A DNA stretch of 64,000 nt from Antrihabitans cavernicola (lineage in GTDB: Bacteria; Actinomycetota; Actinomycetes; Mycobacteriales; Mycobacteriaceae), in NCBI RefSeq assembly GCF_008297975.1, contig NZ_VLNY01000002.1, positions 668,073 through 732,072 on the forward strand, given 5' to 3'. Under the pieces are notes generated by a model. It saw only the letters and a program-made list of their open reading frames with translations, searched no databases and was not told the origin of the DNA. Every line of letters starts with the position of its first letter. Position 1 is the stretch's first letter. Below are positions 30,651 to 41,578 of the stretch, piece after piece. The position numbers and the translations under genes are program-made.

Positions 30651-33395
30651 ATGAGGGACGCCTCGCGCCCCCGTCGTAGGTCATGGAACCTCGACGAGTG
30701 GGGCTTGCGCTGGAAAGTGCTCGCGGTTTTGGCTGTGCCGCTGATCGTGGCCATGGTGCTCGGCAGTATGCGAGTGCTGAATGCGTACAACGAATCCAAC
30801 AGGCTCAGCGCTGCCGCTGATCACGTGGCGAGAGTTCCGGCGGCCGTTCAGCTCGAAGCCGCTGCAGGCACCGTGATCGGCGGACAAGAGTCGAACACGG
30901 TGACCGATGCGGACATCGCTCAACTGAAGACTCGAATCGACGAGGCGAATACGGCCGCATCGGGATCGGACGCGATTCCCGAGGTGTCGGCGGCGCTGCG
31001 CAGGATGACGGCATCGGCTCAGAAGGTGGTCGACGGCGGTAAGAACGTCGCGCAGGACTTGGCGGCGATGTCGACGCTGCAACATCAGATTCAGGCGGAC
31101 TCGGTGGTCGCCGTCGAGGCGACGGTCAAGCCGATCGAAGACAACGACGTCGTCAGCACCAAGACCCAGCTCGTGGACGCCCTGACCGCGCAGGCACGCC
31201 TGTTCGACGAAGTGACGGCGGGAATCGTCATTCTGCGCAATCCGAAAGACCCCGGGCTCGAGCTGTCGACCGCGTCGGCCGCGGAGCGTGCGCTGGTGGA
31301 TTCCCTCGCTCGGGATTACCCGAAGGACGACGCCAGTATCGCCGACCTCTACAAGGGGCTCGATTCTCGCGCGCAACTGATCTCCCAAGGACAAGCGTCC
31401 GGCCAGTTCCCATTGCTGGAGCTGCGCGAATCGCTCCTGGCGAGCCTGTCCACGTACGCGGACCTGATTTCCATCGCGACCAAGTCCATCATCAGCACCG
31501 TCAACGATCGCGCCGATTCCGCCAAGACGGCCGTCTATCGTGACGCCGCGATCTCGCTGGGAACCCTGCTGTTGGCGCTGGCATTGGCGTACCTGGTCGC
31601 ACGGTCGCTGCTGTCGCCGCTGCGCCGACTGCGCCGCGGCGCACTGCAGGTCGCCGAATACGACCTGCCCGATGCCGTCGAACGTATCAAGGCCGGTGAG
31701 AGCATCGACGACTTCGAGTTCGCTCAGGTTCCCGTCCACACATCCGAGGAAATCGGTCAGGTGGCGCGCGCCGTCGACGACATTCACGGCCAGGCCATCC
31801 GCCTCGCCGGTGAGCAGGCCCACCTGCGACTGCAGATCAACGACATGTTCGAGACGCTCGCTCGCCGGACCAAGACGCTGGTCGATCACCAGCTGCGGCT
31901 GATCGAAGACATGGAGTACAGCGAAAAGGACCCCAAGCTTCTCGACAGCTTGTTCCGCCTGGACCACGTCGCAGCTCGTATGCGACGAAACGGCGACAAC
32001 CTGCTGATTCTGGCAGGCACCCGGGTGCGTCGCGCGAAGTCGGCGCCGGTCAACCTGGTGGACGTGCTGCGTGCGGCAGTGTCGGAGGTGGAGGACTACC
32101 GACGCGTGAAGATCGGCGCGACGCCGGACATCGCACTCTCGGGTGGCGCAGCTCGTGACGTCGCGCACCTCGTCGCGGAGCTGTTGGACAACGCGCTGCG
32201 CGCATCTCCGCCGAGCTCCGATGTCACCTTCTCCTACGCCAACACCGGTCAAGGCGGCACTGTGCTCGAGGTCGCCGACCGCGGCATCGGTATTCCGCCG
32301 GACGAGATGGCGATGATCAACGACCGCCTGGAAATGGGCGCCGAGGTCAGTCCCGACACAGCCCGCCGCATGGGGCTGTTCGTGGTGAGCAAGCTTGCCG
32401 AACGCCACGGCATGCGGGTGCGCCTGCGTCCGACGTTCGACGCCGCTCGCGAACCCGGCGTGACGGTCAGCGTGCACATCCCCGATTCGCTCATCGTCGC
32501 CGCACATGCCGAGCCGGGCGCCAACGTCTTCGCCGATGCGACCGAGGTCGTCGAGCAATCCGCCCCCACCCAGGTGGTACCTCAGGTGCCGACGGGCGGA
32601 GCAGCGCCGGCGGCGGCAGGAACGTTGGGCGCGCTCCCACAACGTCGTCCAGGCACAACGGACGTTCCGCAGCGCCAAGCTGCGGCACCGAGCATTCCGC
32701 AGCGCCAGCCGGTGCCGCAGCGCCAGCCGATACCGCAGCGCCAGCCGGCCGCGCCCGCTGCGGCGAGTGCATCTGCCACAGGCTTGGTCGCCTCGGGTCT
32801 GCCCCAGCGTCAACCCGGTTCCGCGCTTCCGTCGCAACAGCGGGCCGCAGCCGATGCCCGACCGGTCTCGAGCGGTACGCCGATCGGCGATGCGATCGCT
32901 GCTGCTCAGGCAGCGGGAACGCCGGTGGCGGAGTCGCTGCCGAGCCGTAGGTCCGCTGCGGCACAGCCGGATTCGGATGTCGCGCGGCATCGTTATCGCA
33001 CCAATCCGGTCAAGACCGCGTCGTTCTTCCAGTCCCGGATCGATCGGCCGGATCCGCCCATCTTTGCCGAGCTCTCGTCGAATTGGTTGGACGATCCCGC
33101 GCAGATGCCGCGCCATGGTGGTGCATGGGAGTCCGCAGGCGACGACGGCTGGGACGCGGCGCGGCGCGCGGCTCAGGTACCGGTCGATGCGCGCACGGGC
33201 ACCGGTCTGCCGGTGCGACAGCCTGGCAATCGTTTGGTTCCTGGCGGGGTCGGTGCAGCGGCCGAGCCGAAGGCCGCGTCGACCCGCGGCCGCGACCCGG
33301 ACGCCATACGGGCTAACCTCAGCCGGCACCAGCAGGGCGTTCGCAACGGTCGAGCGTTACGTACTACCGACACGACGGACGAAGGACAACGATGA
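30651..33395 (+). CDS. cvnA: Conservon sensor-like histidine kinase (CvnA type)
   Basis: First gene of a four-gene conservon (kinase-like protein, roadblock, DUF742, GTPase), known from Streptomyces as a G-protein-like membrane signalling unit. The 914 residues include a membrane helix at about 22-42, an extracytoplasmic helical sensor to about 300, a second helix ([20 protein letters not shown]), a HAMP linker, a dimerisation region with [19 protein letters not shown], and an ATPase domain (N-box [21 protein letters not shown]). Residues 640-910 are a low-complexity Pro/Gln/Ala tail with PQRQP repeats. ATG 30651 has a GGAAGGAGAG site. It overlaps cvnB (ATGA). Confidence 0.88.
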   Translation: MRDASRPRRRSWNLDEWGLRWKVLAVLAVPLIVAMVLGSMRVLNAYNESNRLSAAADHVARVPAAVQLEAAAGTVIGGQESNTVTDADIAQLKTRIDEANTAASGSDAIPEVSAALRRMTASAQKVVDGGKNVAQDLAAMSTLQHQIQADSVVAVEATVKPIEDNDVVSTKTQLVDALTAQARLFDEVTAGIVILRNPKDPGLELSTASAAERALVDSLARDYPKDDASIADLYKGLDSRAQLISQGQASGQFPLLELRESLLASLSTYADLISIATKSIISTVNDRADSAKTAVYRDAAISLGTLLLALALAYLVARSLLSPLRRLRRGALQVAEYDLPDAVERIKAGESIDDFEFAQVPVHTSEEIGQVARAVDDIHGQAIRLAGEQAHLRLQINDMFETLARRTKTLVDHQLRLIEDMEYSEKDPKLLDSLFRLDHVAARMRRNGDNLLILAGTRVRRAKSAPVNLVDVLRAAVSEVEDYRRVKIGATPDIALSGGAARDVAHLVAELLDNALRASPPSSDVTFSYANTGQGGTVLEVADRGIGIPPDEMAMINDRLEMGAEVSPDTARRMGLFVVSKLAERHGMRVRLRPTFDAAREPGVTVSVHIPDSLIVAAHAEPGANVFADATEVVEQSAPTQVVPQVPTGGAAPAAAGTLGALPQRRPGTTDVPQRQAAAPSIPQRQPVPQRQPIPQRQPAAPAAASASATGLVASGLPQRQPGSALPSQQRAAADARPVSSGTPIGDAIAAAQAAGTPVAESLPSRRSAAAQPDSDVARHRYRTNPVKTASFFQSRIDRPDPPIFAELSSNWLDDPAQMPRHGGAWESAGDDGWDAARRAAQVPVDARTGTGLPVRQPGNRLVPGGVGAAAEPKAASTRGRDPDAIRANLSRHQQGVRNGRALRTTDTTDEGQR
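32694..32747 (+). repeat. Three 18-base tandem repeats (PQRQP) inside cvnA
   Basis: The unit NNNCCGCAGCGCCAGCCG occurs three times in a row; only the first three bases of each unit vary. It encodes (I/V)PQRQP in the disordered tail of the sensor protein. Diverged copies flank it (PQRRP, PQRQA, PQRQPG), so the tract is a likely site of copy-number change between strains. Confidence 0.85.
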
Positions 33396-33808
33396 ACATG
33401 CAATCCGGATCAGTGGCCCCGCGGCCCCTCGACTGGTTGGTCTCGAACTTCGCCCAGGACGTCGCGGGCGTGTCGCACGCGGTGTTGGTCTCTGCCGACG
33501 GACTCCTGATGGCGTCCAGCGCGCACCTACCGACGGATCGGGCCGAACAGCTTTCCGCGGTCACCTCGGGATTGGCCAGCCTGGCGGTCGGCGTGTCGAA
33601 CCTCTTCGACGGCGGCGGGGTGATGCAGTCGGTCATCGAGATGGAGCAGGGCTACCTGCTGCTGATGAGCGTGGGAGACGGCTCGCATCTGGCAGTGCTC
33701 ACCAACGTCAACTGCGATATCGGCCAGGTCGGCTACGAAATGGCGCTGCTCGTTGAGCGCGTCGGAACAACCGTTCAAGCAACGCCGCGTGTCGGCTCCG
33801 GATCCTGA
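33392..33808 (+). CDS. cvnB: Roadblock/LC7 protein (CvnB type)
   Basis: A 138-residue roadblock/LC7-fold protein ([49 protein letters not shown]). In conservons it acts with the small GTPase, probably as a GTPase-activating or scaffold partner. It overlaps cvnA by four bases, and cvnC starts 8 bases after its stop. Confidence 0.9.
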   Translation: MNMQSGSVAPRPLDWLVSNFAQDVAGVSHAVLVSADGLLMASSAHLPTDRAEQLSAVTSGLASLAVGVSNLFDGGGVMQSVIEMEQGYLLLMSVGDGSHLAVLTNVNCDIGQVGYEMALLVERVGTTVQATPRVGSGS

Positions 33809-33816
33809 CACTTGTC

Positions 33817-34191
33817 ATGAACGATCAGATCAACAGACCGGACTTCGAAGAGCCGAGTATGGTTCGGCCCTATTCCTTGACGTCCGGTCGCACCCGACCT
33901 GCGATCGAGGTTGCGTTGGAGGCTCTGATTCAAGCCCTGCCGGTCACGGAAGATCGGCGGGCGGAACTCGGCAACATCGAGGCGTCCATCCTGGCACTCA
34001 GCAGGCAGTCGCCGTCCGTCGCCGAGATTGCCGCGAAGGTCGGAGTACCGATCGGTGTGGCCCGGGTTATCGTCGCCGACCTGGTAGAGGCCGGGCTCGT
34101 CCGGATTCTTGCGACTCTGCAAGAGGACTCGAGCACGTCGGAACGTCGCGACCTCATCGAAAGGGTGCTCAGTGGACTACGCGGAATCTAG
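33817..34191 (+). CDS. cvnC: DUF742 protein (CvnC type)
   Basis: A 124-residue DUF742 protein with a VRPYSLTSGRT start and a winged-helix-like C-terminus (SPSVAEIAAKVGVPIGVARV, then IVADLVEAGLVRI). Member of the conservon; its role is undefined, possibly linking the membrane kinase to the GTPase. The cvnD GTG lies inside its last 20 bases. Confidence 0.9.
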   Translation: MNDQINRPDFEEPSMVRPYSLTSGRTRPAIEVALEALIQALPVTEDRRAELGNIEASILALSRQSPSVAEIAAKVGVPIGVARVIVADLVEAGLVRILATLQEDSSTSERRDLIERVLSGLRGI

Positions 34192-34759
34192 CGCCGGCAG
34201 CCGGCCGACCTCGACCAAGATCGTGGTCGCGGGTGGCTTCGGTGTCGGTAAGACGACGTTGGTGGGTTCGGTATCCGAAATCGTGCCGCTGCGCACCGAG
34301 GCATTGGTCACCAACGCCAGCCAAGCGGTCGACGATCTGGCAGCCGTTCCGCTGAAGTCGACCACAACGGTCGCAATGGACTTCGGTCGCATCAGTCTCG
34401 GTAGCGACCTGGTTCTTTACCTGTTCGGCACGCCCGGCCAGAACCGTTTCTGGTTCATGTGGGACGACCTGATTCGTGGTGCCATCGGCGCCGTGGTGTT
34501 GATCGACACCCGCAGGCTCGAAGAGAGCTTCGCCGCTGTCGACTACTTCGAGGCCCGCAACCTCCCGTTCCTCGTCGCCATCAACGAGTTCGACGACGCG
34601 CCGCAGTACCCGCTGGAGGACATCCGGCAAGCACTGGCCGTTTCGCCCGACGTTCCGATCATGTCGATCGACGCACGGGTTCGGGAATCGTCGAAGCAGG
34701 CTTTGCTCGCTGTCACCGAATACGCACTGCGGAAGTTGTCGGAACCGATCGCGTACTGA
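34172..34759 (+). CDS. cvnD: Conservon small GTPase (CvnD type)
   Basis: A 195-residue P-loop GTP/ATP-binding protein with Walker A GGFGVGKTTLVGS, the switch-II-like LFGTPGQNRFWFMW and a nucleotide specificity region around INEFDD in place of the usual NKxD. It is the GTPase of the conservon, related to MglA/Ras-like proteins. GTG 34172 is the likely start because it puts the P-loop about 20 residues from the N-terminus and overlaps cvnC by 20 bases. The amino acid permease converges on it after only 6 bases. Confidence 0.9.
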   Translation: MDYAESSAGSRPTSTKIVVAGGFGVGKTTLVGSVSEIVPLRTEALVTNASQAVDDLAAVPLKSTTTVAMDFGRISLGSDLVLYLFGTPGQNRFWFMWDDLIRGAIGAVVLIDTRRLEESFAAVDYFEARNLPFLVAINEFDDAPQYPLEDIRQALAVSPDVPIMSIDARVRESSKQALLAVTEYALRKLSEPIAY

Positions 34760-34765
34760 CGTCCG

Positions 34766-36304
34766 CTAGCGGGCAGTTTCCTCCGCGACGTCGGTCTCGA
34801 CCGGCAGCGCCCGGGGGATTACCTCGCCGCGGAAGTATGCGGGCATTGCCGCGCGCGTCAGCAGGTAGAGCGGGAGCCCAAGGGCCATCGAGCCGACGCC
34901 GAGCAGGAACACCCCACCGATCTGCCAGTGCGGGGCGAACGGCAGCGTCAACGACGATTCGCCCGAGTCGGCGGCCCAGGATGTCACGGCGGTCCAGCCC
35001 GCGGCGAACAACAGCATTGCACCGCCGAGGCCGGGTACTACGCCACGAATCAGCAAGGCCCGCGGGTTGTGTCGAAATTGGCTGCGGTAGAGCCAGGTGC
35101 AACTGAGCCCGGTCATGCCGTAGTAGAAGCCGACCGACATGGCGATCGCGGAGACCGCGTCGACGATCAGCGAGCCACCGGAAAATCCGTTGAGCACCAC
35201 ATACAGCAGCGCCGACACCACGCCGAACGCCACGGTCGACACGGTCGGTGTGAGGTAGCGCGGGTGCACGTTCGCGAACCGATCGGGCAGCGCGCGATGC
35301 AGTGCCATCGAGAACGTCGTGCGGGACGTCGGCAGGATCGTGGTCTGCGTGGATGCGGCCGCCGAGGTCAACACCATGATGATCAGCAGGTGGGTCAGGA
35401 TCGAACCGATCCAGCCGCTGCCGAACACCGCGGCACCGAGGGCTCCGAGAACGTCGTCGACGTGGTCAGGGTTGGCGAGGCCACTGCCCTCGGTGCCGAC
35501 ACCCGCGTAGGCCTGGGCCGCCACCGTGACCAGGATGTAGAGCGCGACGAGGGTGATGGTCGCGATGATCGCCGACCGGCCGGGCGTGCGCCTGCTGTCC
35601 ACGGTTTCCTCGTTGACCGAGACCACCGAGTCCCAACCCCAGTAGATGAACACCATCAGCAGGGTGGCGTTGACAAGCGTGGAGAACGAGTGGATCTGGA
35701 ACGGGTCGAACCACGACCATGCCGGCGTGATCGAGCCGCTCGCAGCGTTGCCGATCGCCACCCGGATCAACGCGACGGCGGCGAACACCACCAGCATCAC
35801 GAACTCGACCGCAAGCAGGGCCGTCTGTACGCGGGCAGAGAGGTCGATCCCGCGTAGGGCGATGAAAGTCATGGCCACCATGAATGCGATCCCGAGGGCG
35901 AGCACCCAGCCGCTGGTCGGATCGGAACCGATGCCGTGCGCACCGAACAGCAGAAACGTGTACTGGCCACTGACCTGCGCCAGGCTGGCCATGACCAGCA
36001 CGTCGGCGACCACGATCGCCCAACCGGACATCCAGCCCCAGAACGGGCCGAAAGCACGGGTGGCCCAGACGAAGGTGGTGCCGCAGTCGGGATCGGCGTA
36101 GTTGAGTTCGCGATACCCGACGGCTACCAGCAACATCGGGACGAAGGCGATCAACACGATGATCGGAGCCTGTAGTCCGACACCGGCGACCACCAGTCCC
36201 AACGTCGCGGTGATGCTGTATGCGGGACCGGCGGAGGCAACGCCGATCACCACGCTGGAAACGAGGCCGAGGGCTCCCGAGCGCAGTGCGCGGCGGCTGG
36301 TCAT
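34766..36304 (-). CDS. APC family amino acid permease
   Basis: A 512-residue polytopic protein of the amino acid-polyamine-organocation family, with 12 or more hydrophobic segments. The first helix has the typical unwound substrate-site pattern GLVSSVVIGVASAGPAYSIT, followed by YRELNYADPDCGTTFVWATR. Substrate (amino acid or amine) cannot be told. It is monocistronic on the minus strand, convergent with cvnD and divergent from smc across 62 bases that must hold both promoters. Confidence 0.85.
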   Translation of the reverse strand: MTSRRALRSGALGLVSSVVIGVASAGPAYSITATLGLVVAGVGLQAPIIVLIAFVPMLLVAVGYRELNYADPDCGTTFVWATRAFGPFWGWMSGWAIVVADVLVMASLAQVSGQYTFLLFGAHGIGSDPTSGWVLALGIAFMVAMTFIALRGIDLSARVQTALLAVEFVMLVVFAAVALIRVAIGNAASGSITPAWSWFDPFQIHSFSTLVNATLLMVFIYWGWDSVVSVNEETVDSRRTPGRSAIIATITLVALYILVTVAAQAYAGVGTEGSGLANPDHVDDVLGALGAAVFGSGWIGSILTHLLIIMVLTSAAASTQTTILPTSRTTFSMALHRALPDRFANVHPRYLTPTVSTVAFGVVSALLYVVLNGFSGGSLIVDAVSAIAMSVGFYYGMTGLSCTWLYRSQFRHNPRALLIRGVVPGLGGAMLLFAAGWTAVTSWAADSGESSLTLPFAPHWQIGGVFLLGVGSMALGLPLYLLTRAAMPAYFRGEVIPRALPVETDVAEETAR

Positions 36305-36366
36305 TGGAGAAGGCTATTTGTGCGCAATGCAGCAGTCGAGGCGGCACCCGGTAATCTGGACCGACT

Positions 36367-39300
36367 ATGCATCTGAAGAGTCTGACGCTGAAGGGCTTCA
36401 AGTCCTTTGCTTCGGCGACGACTCTGCGTTTCGAGCCTGGCATCACCTGCGTGGTCGGGCCGAACGGATCGGGCAAATCGAACGTCGTCGACGCGCTGAC
36501 CTGGGTAATGGGTGAGCAAGGCGCCAAGGCGCTGCGGGGCGGCAAGATGGAAGACGTCATTTTCGCGGGTACGTCGGGTCGCGCGCCCCTGGGCCGCGCC
36601 GAGGTCACGCTGACGATCGACAACTCCGACGGCGCGCTCCCCATCGAGTATTCCGAAGTCTCGATCACCCGGCGAATGTTCCGCGACGGCGCCGGTGAAT
36701 ACGAGATCAACGGCAACTCGTGTCGCCTGATGGACGTTCAGGAGTTGCTGAGCGACTCCGGCATCGGCCGTGAAATGCACGTGATCGTCGGCCAGGGCCA
36801 ACTCTCCGCGATCCTGGAATCGCGTCCGGAGGATCGGCGCGCGTTCATCGAAGAAGCGGCAGGCGTCCTCAAGCACCGCAAGCGGAAGGAAAAGGCGGTT
36901 CGCAAGCTCGACGCGATGCAGGCCAACCTCGCTCGCCTCACCGACCTGACCTCGGAACTGCGACGCCAGCTCAAACCGCTCGGCAGGCAGGCCGAAGTTG
37001 CCCGGCGCGCCCAGACGGTGCAGGCCGATCTGCGCGATGCTCGCCTGCGTCTCGCCGCCGACGATCTGGTCACCAAGCGCGCCGAACTGGCCGATCAGCG
37101 CAATCACGAGTCGATCGCACGTGAGCAGCAAGAGACCGTGCAGACCGAGCTTGCTGCTGCCACAGCCGAATTGGCAGCCCAGGAGCGCGCCGTCGCACAG
37201 CTGACACCGAGCGCCGAAGCTGCCGGTCAAACGTGGTTTCAGCTCTCTGCGCTTGCCGAACGGGTCAACGCCACCATCCGCATCGCACGGGAGCGGGCGC
37301 GACATCTCGACGGCGAATCGTCGTCGGATCAGGGCCGTGACCCCGACCAGCTCGAAGCCGAAGCCGAGCGCGTGGCCGCCGAAGAGTTGGAACTGATCGC
37401 CGCCGTCGAAACCGCGCACGCGGCACTCGATTCGGCGAAGGAGCACCTCGCCGAGCGTGAGCAGGCCGCTGCCGCAGCAGATCACGCGCACATGGCCGCT
37501 GTTCGCGCCATCGCCGACCGTCGAGAAGGTCTGGCACGGCTCTCGGGTCAGGTCGATACCCGTCGGATGCGCGCCCAGTCCGTGGACGACGAGGTCGCGC
37601 GCTTGACCATCGCCATCGAAGAAGCGCGAACGCGAGGGGATCAGGCACAGCTCGAATTCGACGAGGTCCAAAGCCAGATGGGCGAGCTGGACTCCGGCGA
37701 GGTCGGCCTCGATACTCGCCACGAACACGCCGTCGAAGCCTTGAAGCTCGCCGATCAGCGGGCGGCCGAGCTGCGGGAGCAGGAGCAGGCGGCGGGCAAG
37801 GACGTGGCGTCGCTCGAGGCGCGGATCGACGCTCTGTCGATGGGTTTCGGCCGCAAGGACGGCAACGCCTGGCTGGTGGAGAACCGTTCCGGTGACGGTC
37901 TGCTGGGTCCGCTCGCCGGGCTCATCAAGGTCTCTGGCGGCTACGAAGTCGCGGTGGCGGCCGCAATGGGTCCGGCAGCAGATGCCGTGGCTGTCGATTC
38001 TCATCACTCCGCGCGCGAAGCCGTGCTGGCATTGAAGGCAGCGGACGGCGGTCGAGCGGCACTCGTGTTCGGTAGGAACGGATCCCGCAGCCCAACGCCG
38101 ACAACAACTTTGAACGGTTCCGCAAAATGGGCGGTCGACGTGATCGACTGCCCCGATTCGCTGCGCAGTGGCCTCGGCGCCCTGTTGTCCGGCATCGCCG
38201 TGGTCGAGAAGCTCACCGACGCAGTCGAATTGGTCGAGGCACAGCCTGCACTGCGCGCGGTCACCAAGGACGGTGATCTGGTCGGAGCCGGATGGATCAC
38301 CGGTGGTTCCGATCGTCCGCCGAGCCAGCTGGAGGTCCAAGCCGCCATCGATACCGCACGAACGTCGTTGACGTCGGGGAAGCGGCGGGCCGAAGAGTTG
38401 GCGGCAGCATTGTCCGGTGCGCTCGACGAGCAGCGTGATCGTCGCGAAGCAGCCGACGAGGCGCTTGCCGCGCTGCACGAATCGGATCGCGCGATGGCCG
38501 CGGTGTACGAGCAGCTGGGCCGGTTGGGCCAGGTGGCGCGTCTGGCGCACGCCGAATCCGATCGGCTGACCGGTCAGCGAGCGCAGGCCGAAGCCGGTCG
38601 CGACGAAACACTGGCCGAACTGCGTGAGCTCGAAGAGCGGCTCCGGCTTGCGGAGGAAGAACAGTCCGGGCTCGACGACGACGGCGCCGGCGCGGCAGGC
38701 GCGGATTCGGCGCGTCGCGAACGCGAAGAGTCGGCCGCCGCGGTCGCCGAGATTCGCTCGGTCGAGGTGGAGGCGCGCCTCGCCGTCCGCACCGCCGAGG
38801 AACGTGCGAATTCGGTTCGGGGCAAGGCGGATTCGCTGCGGCGTGCGGCGCGAGCCGAACGGGAGTCCCGGGTTCGCGCCGAACGTGCGCAACGCGCACG
38901 TAAGCATGCGGCTGCTGTCGCCGCCGCAGTGGCCGAGTCGGGTCAGCGTGTTGCCGAGCACCTGGAGGATGTCGTCGCAGCCGCCGTCGCCCATCGCGAC
39001 GATCTGGTGAAACAGCGCGCCGAGCGTGCCGAACAGTTGGAGACCGTGAAGGCACGCGCCGCCGTGCTCAACGGTCAGCTGGGTGCGCTCACCGACGCCG
39101 TGCACCGCGACGAGGTGGCGAGGGCGCAGGCGGCGACCCGCATCGAACAGTTGGAAGAAGCGATCGCCGAGCAGTTCGGCATGGGGCTCGACGATCTGAT
39201 CGGCGAGTACGGGCCGGACGTGCCGCTGCCGCCGACGGAGCTGGAGATCAGCGAGTACGAGCAGGCGAAGGAACGCGGTGAGCAGGTGGTCGCACCTGCC

Positions 39301-39987
39301 CCGATGCCGTACGACAGGGAATCGCAGGAACGGCGCGCCAAGCGCGCGCAGAAGGACCTCACAACCCTCGGCAAGGTCAATCCGCTTGCGCTGGAGGAAT
39401 TCGCGGCCTTGGAGGAGCGCTACAACTTCCTCTCGACACAACTCGAGGACGTGAAGAGCGCGCGCAAAGACCTGCTCGACGTGGTCGCCGAAGTGGACGA
39501 GCGGATTCTGCAGGTCTTCGCGGAGGCCTACGCCGACGTGGAGCGCGAATTCGGCCAGGTCTTCCAGACGCTGTTCCCCGGTGGCGAGGGCCGACTGCTC
39601 CTGACCGATCCGTCGGACATGTTGACCACGGGTATCGAGGTGGAGGCGCGACCGCCCGGTAAGAAGGTCAAACGGCTGTCGCTGCTGTCCGGTGGTGAGA
39701 AGTCGCTGACGGCGGTGGCACTGCTCGTCGCGATCTTCCGGGCCCGCCCGTCGCCCTTCTATGTGATGGACGAGGTTGAGGCCGCGCTCGACGACACGAA
39801 CCTGCGGCGCCTGATCAGCCTCTTCGAGCAGCTTCGGGAGAAGTCGCAGCTGATCGTGATCACGCACCAGAAGCCGACCATGGAGGTCGCGGACGCCCTC
39901 TACGGCGTCAGCATGCGTGGTGACGGCATAACCACGGTCATCTCGCAGCGGTTGCGCGGCCAGAATCTCGTCGCGCAAGATGCCTGA
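36367..39987 (+). CDS. smc: Chromosome segregation ATPase SMC
   Basis: Condensin subunit that loops and organises DNA with ScpA/ScpB. The 1206-residue protein has the head start [17 protein letters not shown], Walker [14 protein letters not shown] at about 32-44, long coiled coils (about 165-500 and 670-1020), a hinge around residues 515-665 ([20 protein letters not shown]), the ABC signature [14 protein letters not shown] and Walker [16 protein letters not shown]. Length is normal for actinobacterial SMC. ftsY starts 51 bases downstream. Confidence 0.97.
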   Translation: MHLKSLTLKGFKSFASATTLRFEPGITCVVGPNGSGKSNVVDALTWVMGEQGAKALRGGKMEDVIFAGTSGRAPLGRAEVTLTIDNSDGALPIEYSEVSITRRMFRDGAGEYEINGNSCRLMDVQELLSDSGIGREMHVIVGQGQLSAILESRPEDRRAFIEEAAGVLKHRKRKEKAVRKLDAMQANLARLTDLTSELRRQLKPLGRQAEVARRAQTVQADLRDARLRLAADDLVTKRAELADQRNHESIAREQQETVQTELAAATAELAAQERAVAQLTPSAEAAGQTWFQLSALAERVNATIRIARERARHLDGESSSDQGRDPDQLEAEAERVAAEELELIAAVETAHAALDSAKEHLAEREQAAAAADHAHMAAVRAIADRREGLARLSGQVDTRRMRAQSVDDEVARLTIAIEEARTRGDQAQLEFDEVQSQMGELDSGEVGLDTRHEHAVEALKLADQRAAELREQEQAAGKDVASLEARIDALSMGFGRKDGNAWLVENRSGDGLLGPLAGLIKVSGGYEVAVAAAMGPAADAVAVDSHHSAREAVLALKAADGGRAALVFGRNGSRSPTPTTTLNGSAKWAVDVIDCPDSLRSGLGALLSGIAVVEKLTDAVELVEAQPALRAVTKDGDLVGAGWITGGSDRPPSQLEVQAAIDTARTSLTSGKRRAEELAAALSGALDEQRDRREAADEALAALHESDRAMAAVYEQLGRLGQVARLAHAESDRLTGQRAQAEAGRDETLAELRELEERLRLAEEEQSGLDDDGAGAAGADSARREREESAAAVAEIRSVEVEARLAVRTAEERANSVRGKADSLRRAARAERESRVRAERAQRARKHAAAVAAAVAESGQRVAEHLEDVVAAAVAHRDDLVKQRAERAEQLETVKARAAVLNGQLGALTDAVHRDEVARAQAATRIEQLEEAIAEQFGMGLDDLIGEYGPDVPLPPTELEISEYEQAKERGEQVVAPAPMPYDRESQERRAKRAQKDLTTLGKVNPLALEEFAALEERYNFLSTQLEDVKSARKDLLDVVAEVDERILQVFAEAYADVEREFGQVFQTLFPGGEGRLLLTDPSDMLTTGIEVEARPPGKKVKRLSLLSGGEKSLTAVALLVAIFRARPSPFYVMDEVEAALDDTNLRRLISLFEQLREKSQLIVITHQKPTMEVADALYGVSMRGDGITTVISQRLRGQNLVAQDA

Positions 39988-40038
39988 CGGGAGTCCACCC
40001 GTTTCGGCTGCGTCGGCCGGTTCTGTCAGGATGAACCG

Positions 40039-41466
40039 GTGACTGCCCAAGTTTGGATCATCGTCGCGGCTGCTGTCGCAATTCTCCTCGTCGCTCTCAT
40101 GGTCGGCTCGCTGCTGTATCGGCGCCGTCGAATCTCGTTGACCGGACAGCAGTCCGGTGCGACGAAGGTCGTCGAGGATCGCTCGGGCAACTACCAGGCC
40201 GGCGGTGGGTTCAGCTTCAGCAAGGGTGGCGTGGACACGGCGCCGCCGCCGGTGCCGGTCGAGCGTACCGATACCGACGGTCAGCCAAAGGTCGGCGACG
40301 ACGCCGCGGTGCCGCGAGACGCGCCGAAGCGTCCGATCACCGACGTGCGTCTCCCCGATAGCCCGGAAAAAGTGGCGCCGCCGGAAACGCATGTGCAGCC
40401 GCCGAGTACCGGGCACGTCGGACATGTCACCGAGGCACCCGGTGCGCCGATTCCGGTGCCCGTCCCCGACTCGCCCGCGGAAATCGACACCACGCGTGCG
40501 ATCGACGAGATCGAGCCGACCGCAGGCAGGCTGAATCGACTTCGCGGCCGACTGTCTCGGTCGCAGTCTGCGGTCGGTAAGAGTTTGTTGGGGCTGCTCG
40601 GCGGCGGCGACCTCGACGAAGAGTCCTGGGAAGAAGTCGAGGACACCCTGCTGATCGCCGATCTCGGCAACGCCGTCACCGCACAGGTGGTCAGAGCGTT
40701 GCGTGAGCAGATGGCGACCCGCACCGTCCGCACCGAGGCCGACGTCCGGGCGCTCCTGAAGAGTGTGCTGGTCGAGCAGCTGCACCCCGAACTCGACCGG
40801 TCCATCCGCGCACTTCCGCACGACGATCATCCGTCCGTCCTGCTGGTCGTGGGCGTGAACGGCACCGGAAAGACCACGACAACAGGCAAACTGGCCCGCG
40901 TGCTGGTCGCCGACGGTCGCCGGGTCCTTCTCGGCGCGGCTGACACCTTCCGCGCAGCCGCAGCCGATCAGCTGCAGACCTGGGGCCAGCGCGTCGGCGC
41001 CGATACCGTGCGCGGAAAAGAGCAGGCCGATCCGGCGTCCATCGCCTTCGATGCCGTGAGCAAGGGCATCGAGGCCGGCGTCGACGCTGTGTTGATCGAT
41101 ACCGCGGGACGCCTGCACACCAAGACCGGGCTGATGGACGAACTGGGCAAGGTCAAGCGCGTCATCGAGAAGGCGCTCAATGGTCGCTCCGCAGGCTCCG
41201 CTCCTGGTGCAACGGTCGACGAGGTACTGCTGGTACTCGACGCCACCATCGGTCAGAACGGACTGATGCAGGCGCGCGTCTTCGCCGACGTCGTCGATAT
41301 CACCGGCGTGGTGCTCACCAAACTCGACGGGACCGCCAAGGGTGGAATCGTCTTCCAGGTTCAGCACGAACTCGGCGTTCCGGTGAAGCTGGTCGGGCTC
41401 GGTGAGGGTGCCGACGATCTGGCCCCGTTCGAGCCGACAGCATTCGTCGACGCACTGCTGGGGTGA
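40039..41466 (+). CDS. ftsY: Signal recognition particle receptor FtsY
   Basis: Membrane-associated SRP receptor GTPase that docks Ffh-ribosome complexes at the translocon. The 475 residues have an N-terminal membrane helix (VWIIVAAAVAILLVALMVGS), an acidic Pro-rich A domain to about 170, and the NG domain with P-loop GVNGTGKTTTTGKLA, DTFRAAAADQL, DTAGR and TKLDGTAKGG. The N-terminal helix is typical of the actinobacterial form. Starts at GTG 40039. Its partner ffh lies at 46793. Confidence 0.97.
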   Translation: MTAQVWIIVAAAVAILLVALMVGSLLYRRRRISLTGQQSGATKVVEDRSGNYQAGGGFSFSKGGVDTAPPPVPVERTDTDGQPKVGDDAAVPRDAPKRPITDVRLPDSPEKVAPPETHVQPPSTGHVGHVTEAPGAPIPVPVPDSPAEIDTTRAIDEIEPTAGRLNRLRGRLSRSQSAVGKSLLGLLGGGDLDEESWEEVEDTLLIADLGNAVTAQVVRALREQMATRTVRTEADVRALLKSVLVEQLHPELDRSIRALPHDDHPSVLLVVGVNGTGKTTTTGKLARVLVADGRRVLLGAADTFRAAAADQLQTWGQRVGADTVRGKEQADPASIAFDAVSKGIEAGVDAVLIDTAGRLHTKTGLMDELGKVKRVIEKALNGRSAGSAPGATVDEVLLVLDATIGQNGLMQARVFADVVDITGVVLTKLDGTAKGGIVFQVQHELGVPVKLVGLGEGADDLAPFEPTAFVDALLG

Positions 41467-41578
41467 GTTGCCCCACTGTTCGCTGACCGTTCCCGACGAC
41501 TCGTTTCAGGCGTAAACGATCTTGCCGGGATTGTCGGATGTCCCGCGCTATCGTGGGTGCATCCGAACGGAGGCTGCG

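Noticed and set aside
32694..32747. Possible CRISPR-like short repeats
   Set aside because: No unique spacers; the repeats are in frame and encode PQRQP in a disordered tail.
30681..33329. An 882-codon minus-strand open frame
   Set aside because: Antisense to the conservon sensor gene, with Arg/His-rich shadow composition and no family features.
34764..34773. Small palindrome CCGCTAGCGG at the cvnD/permease junction as a terminator
   Set aside because: Too short, without loop or T tract, and largely at the edge of the permease coding end.
36301..41367. A 1688-codon open frame on the minus strand
   Set aside because: It lies antisense to smc and ftsY, has no domain motifs and reflects codon bias in GC-rich DNA.
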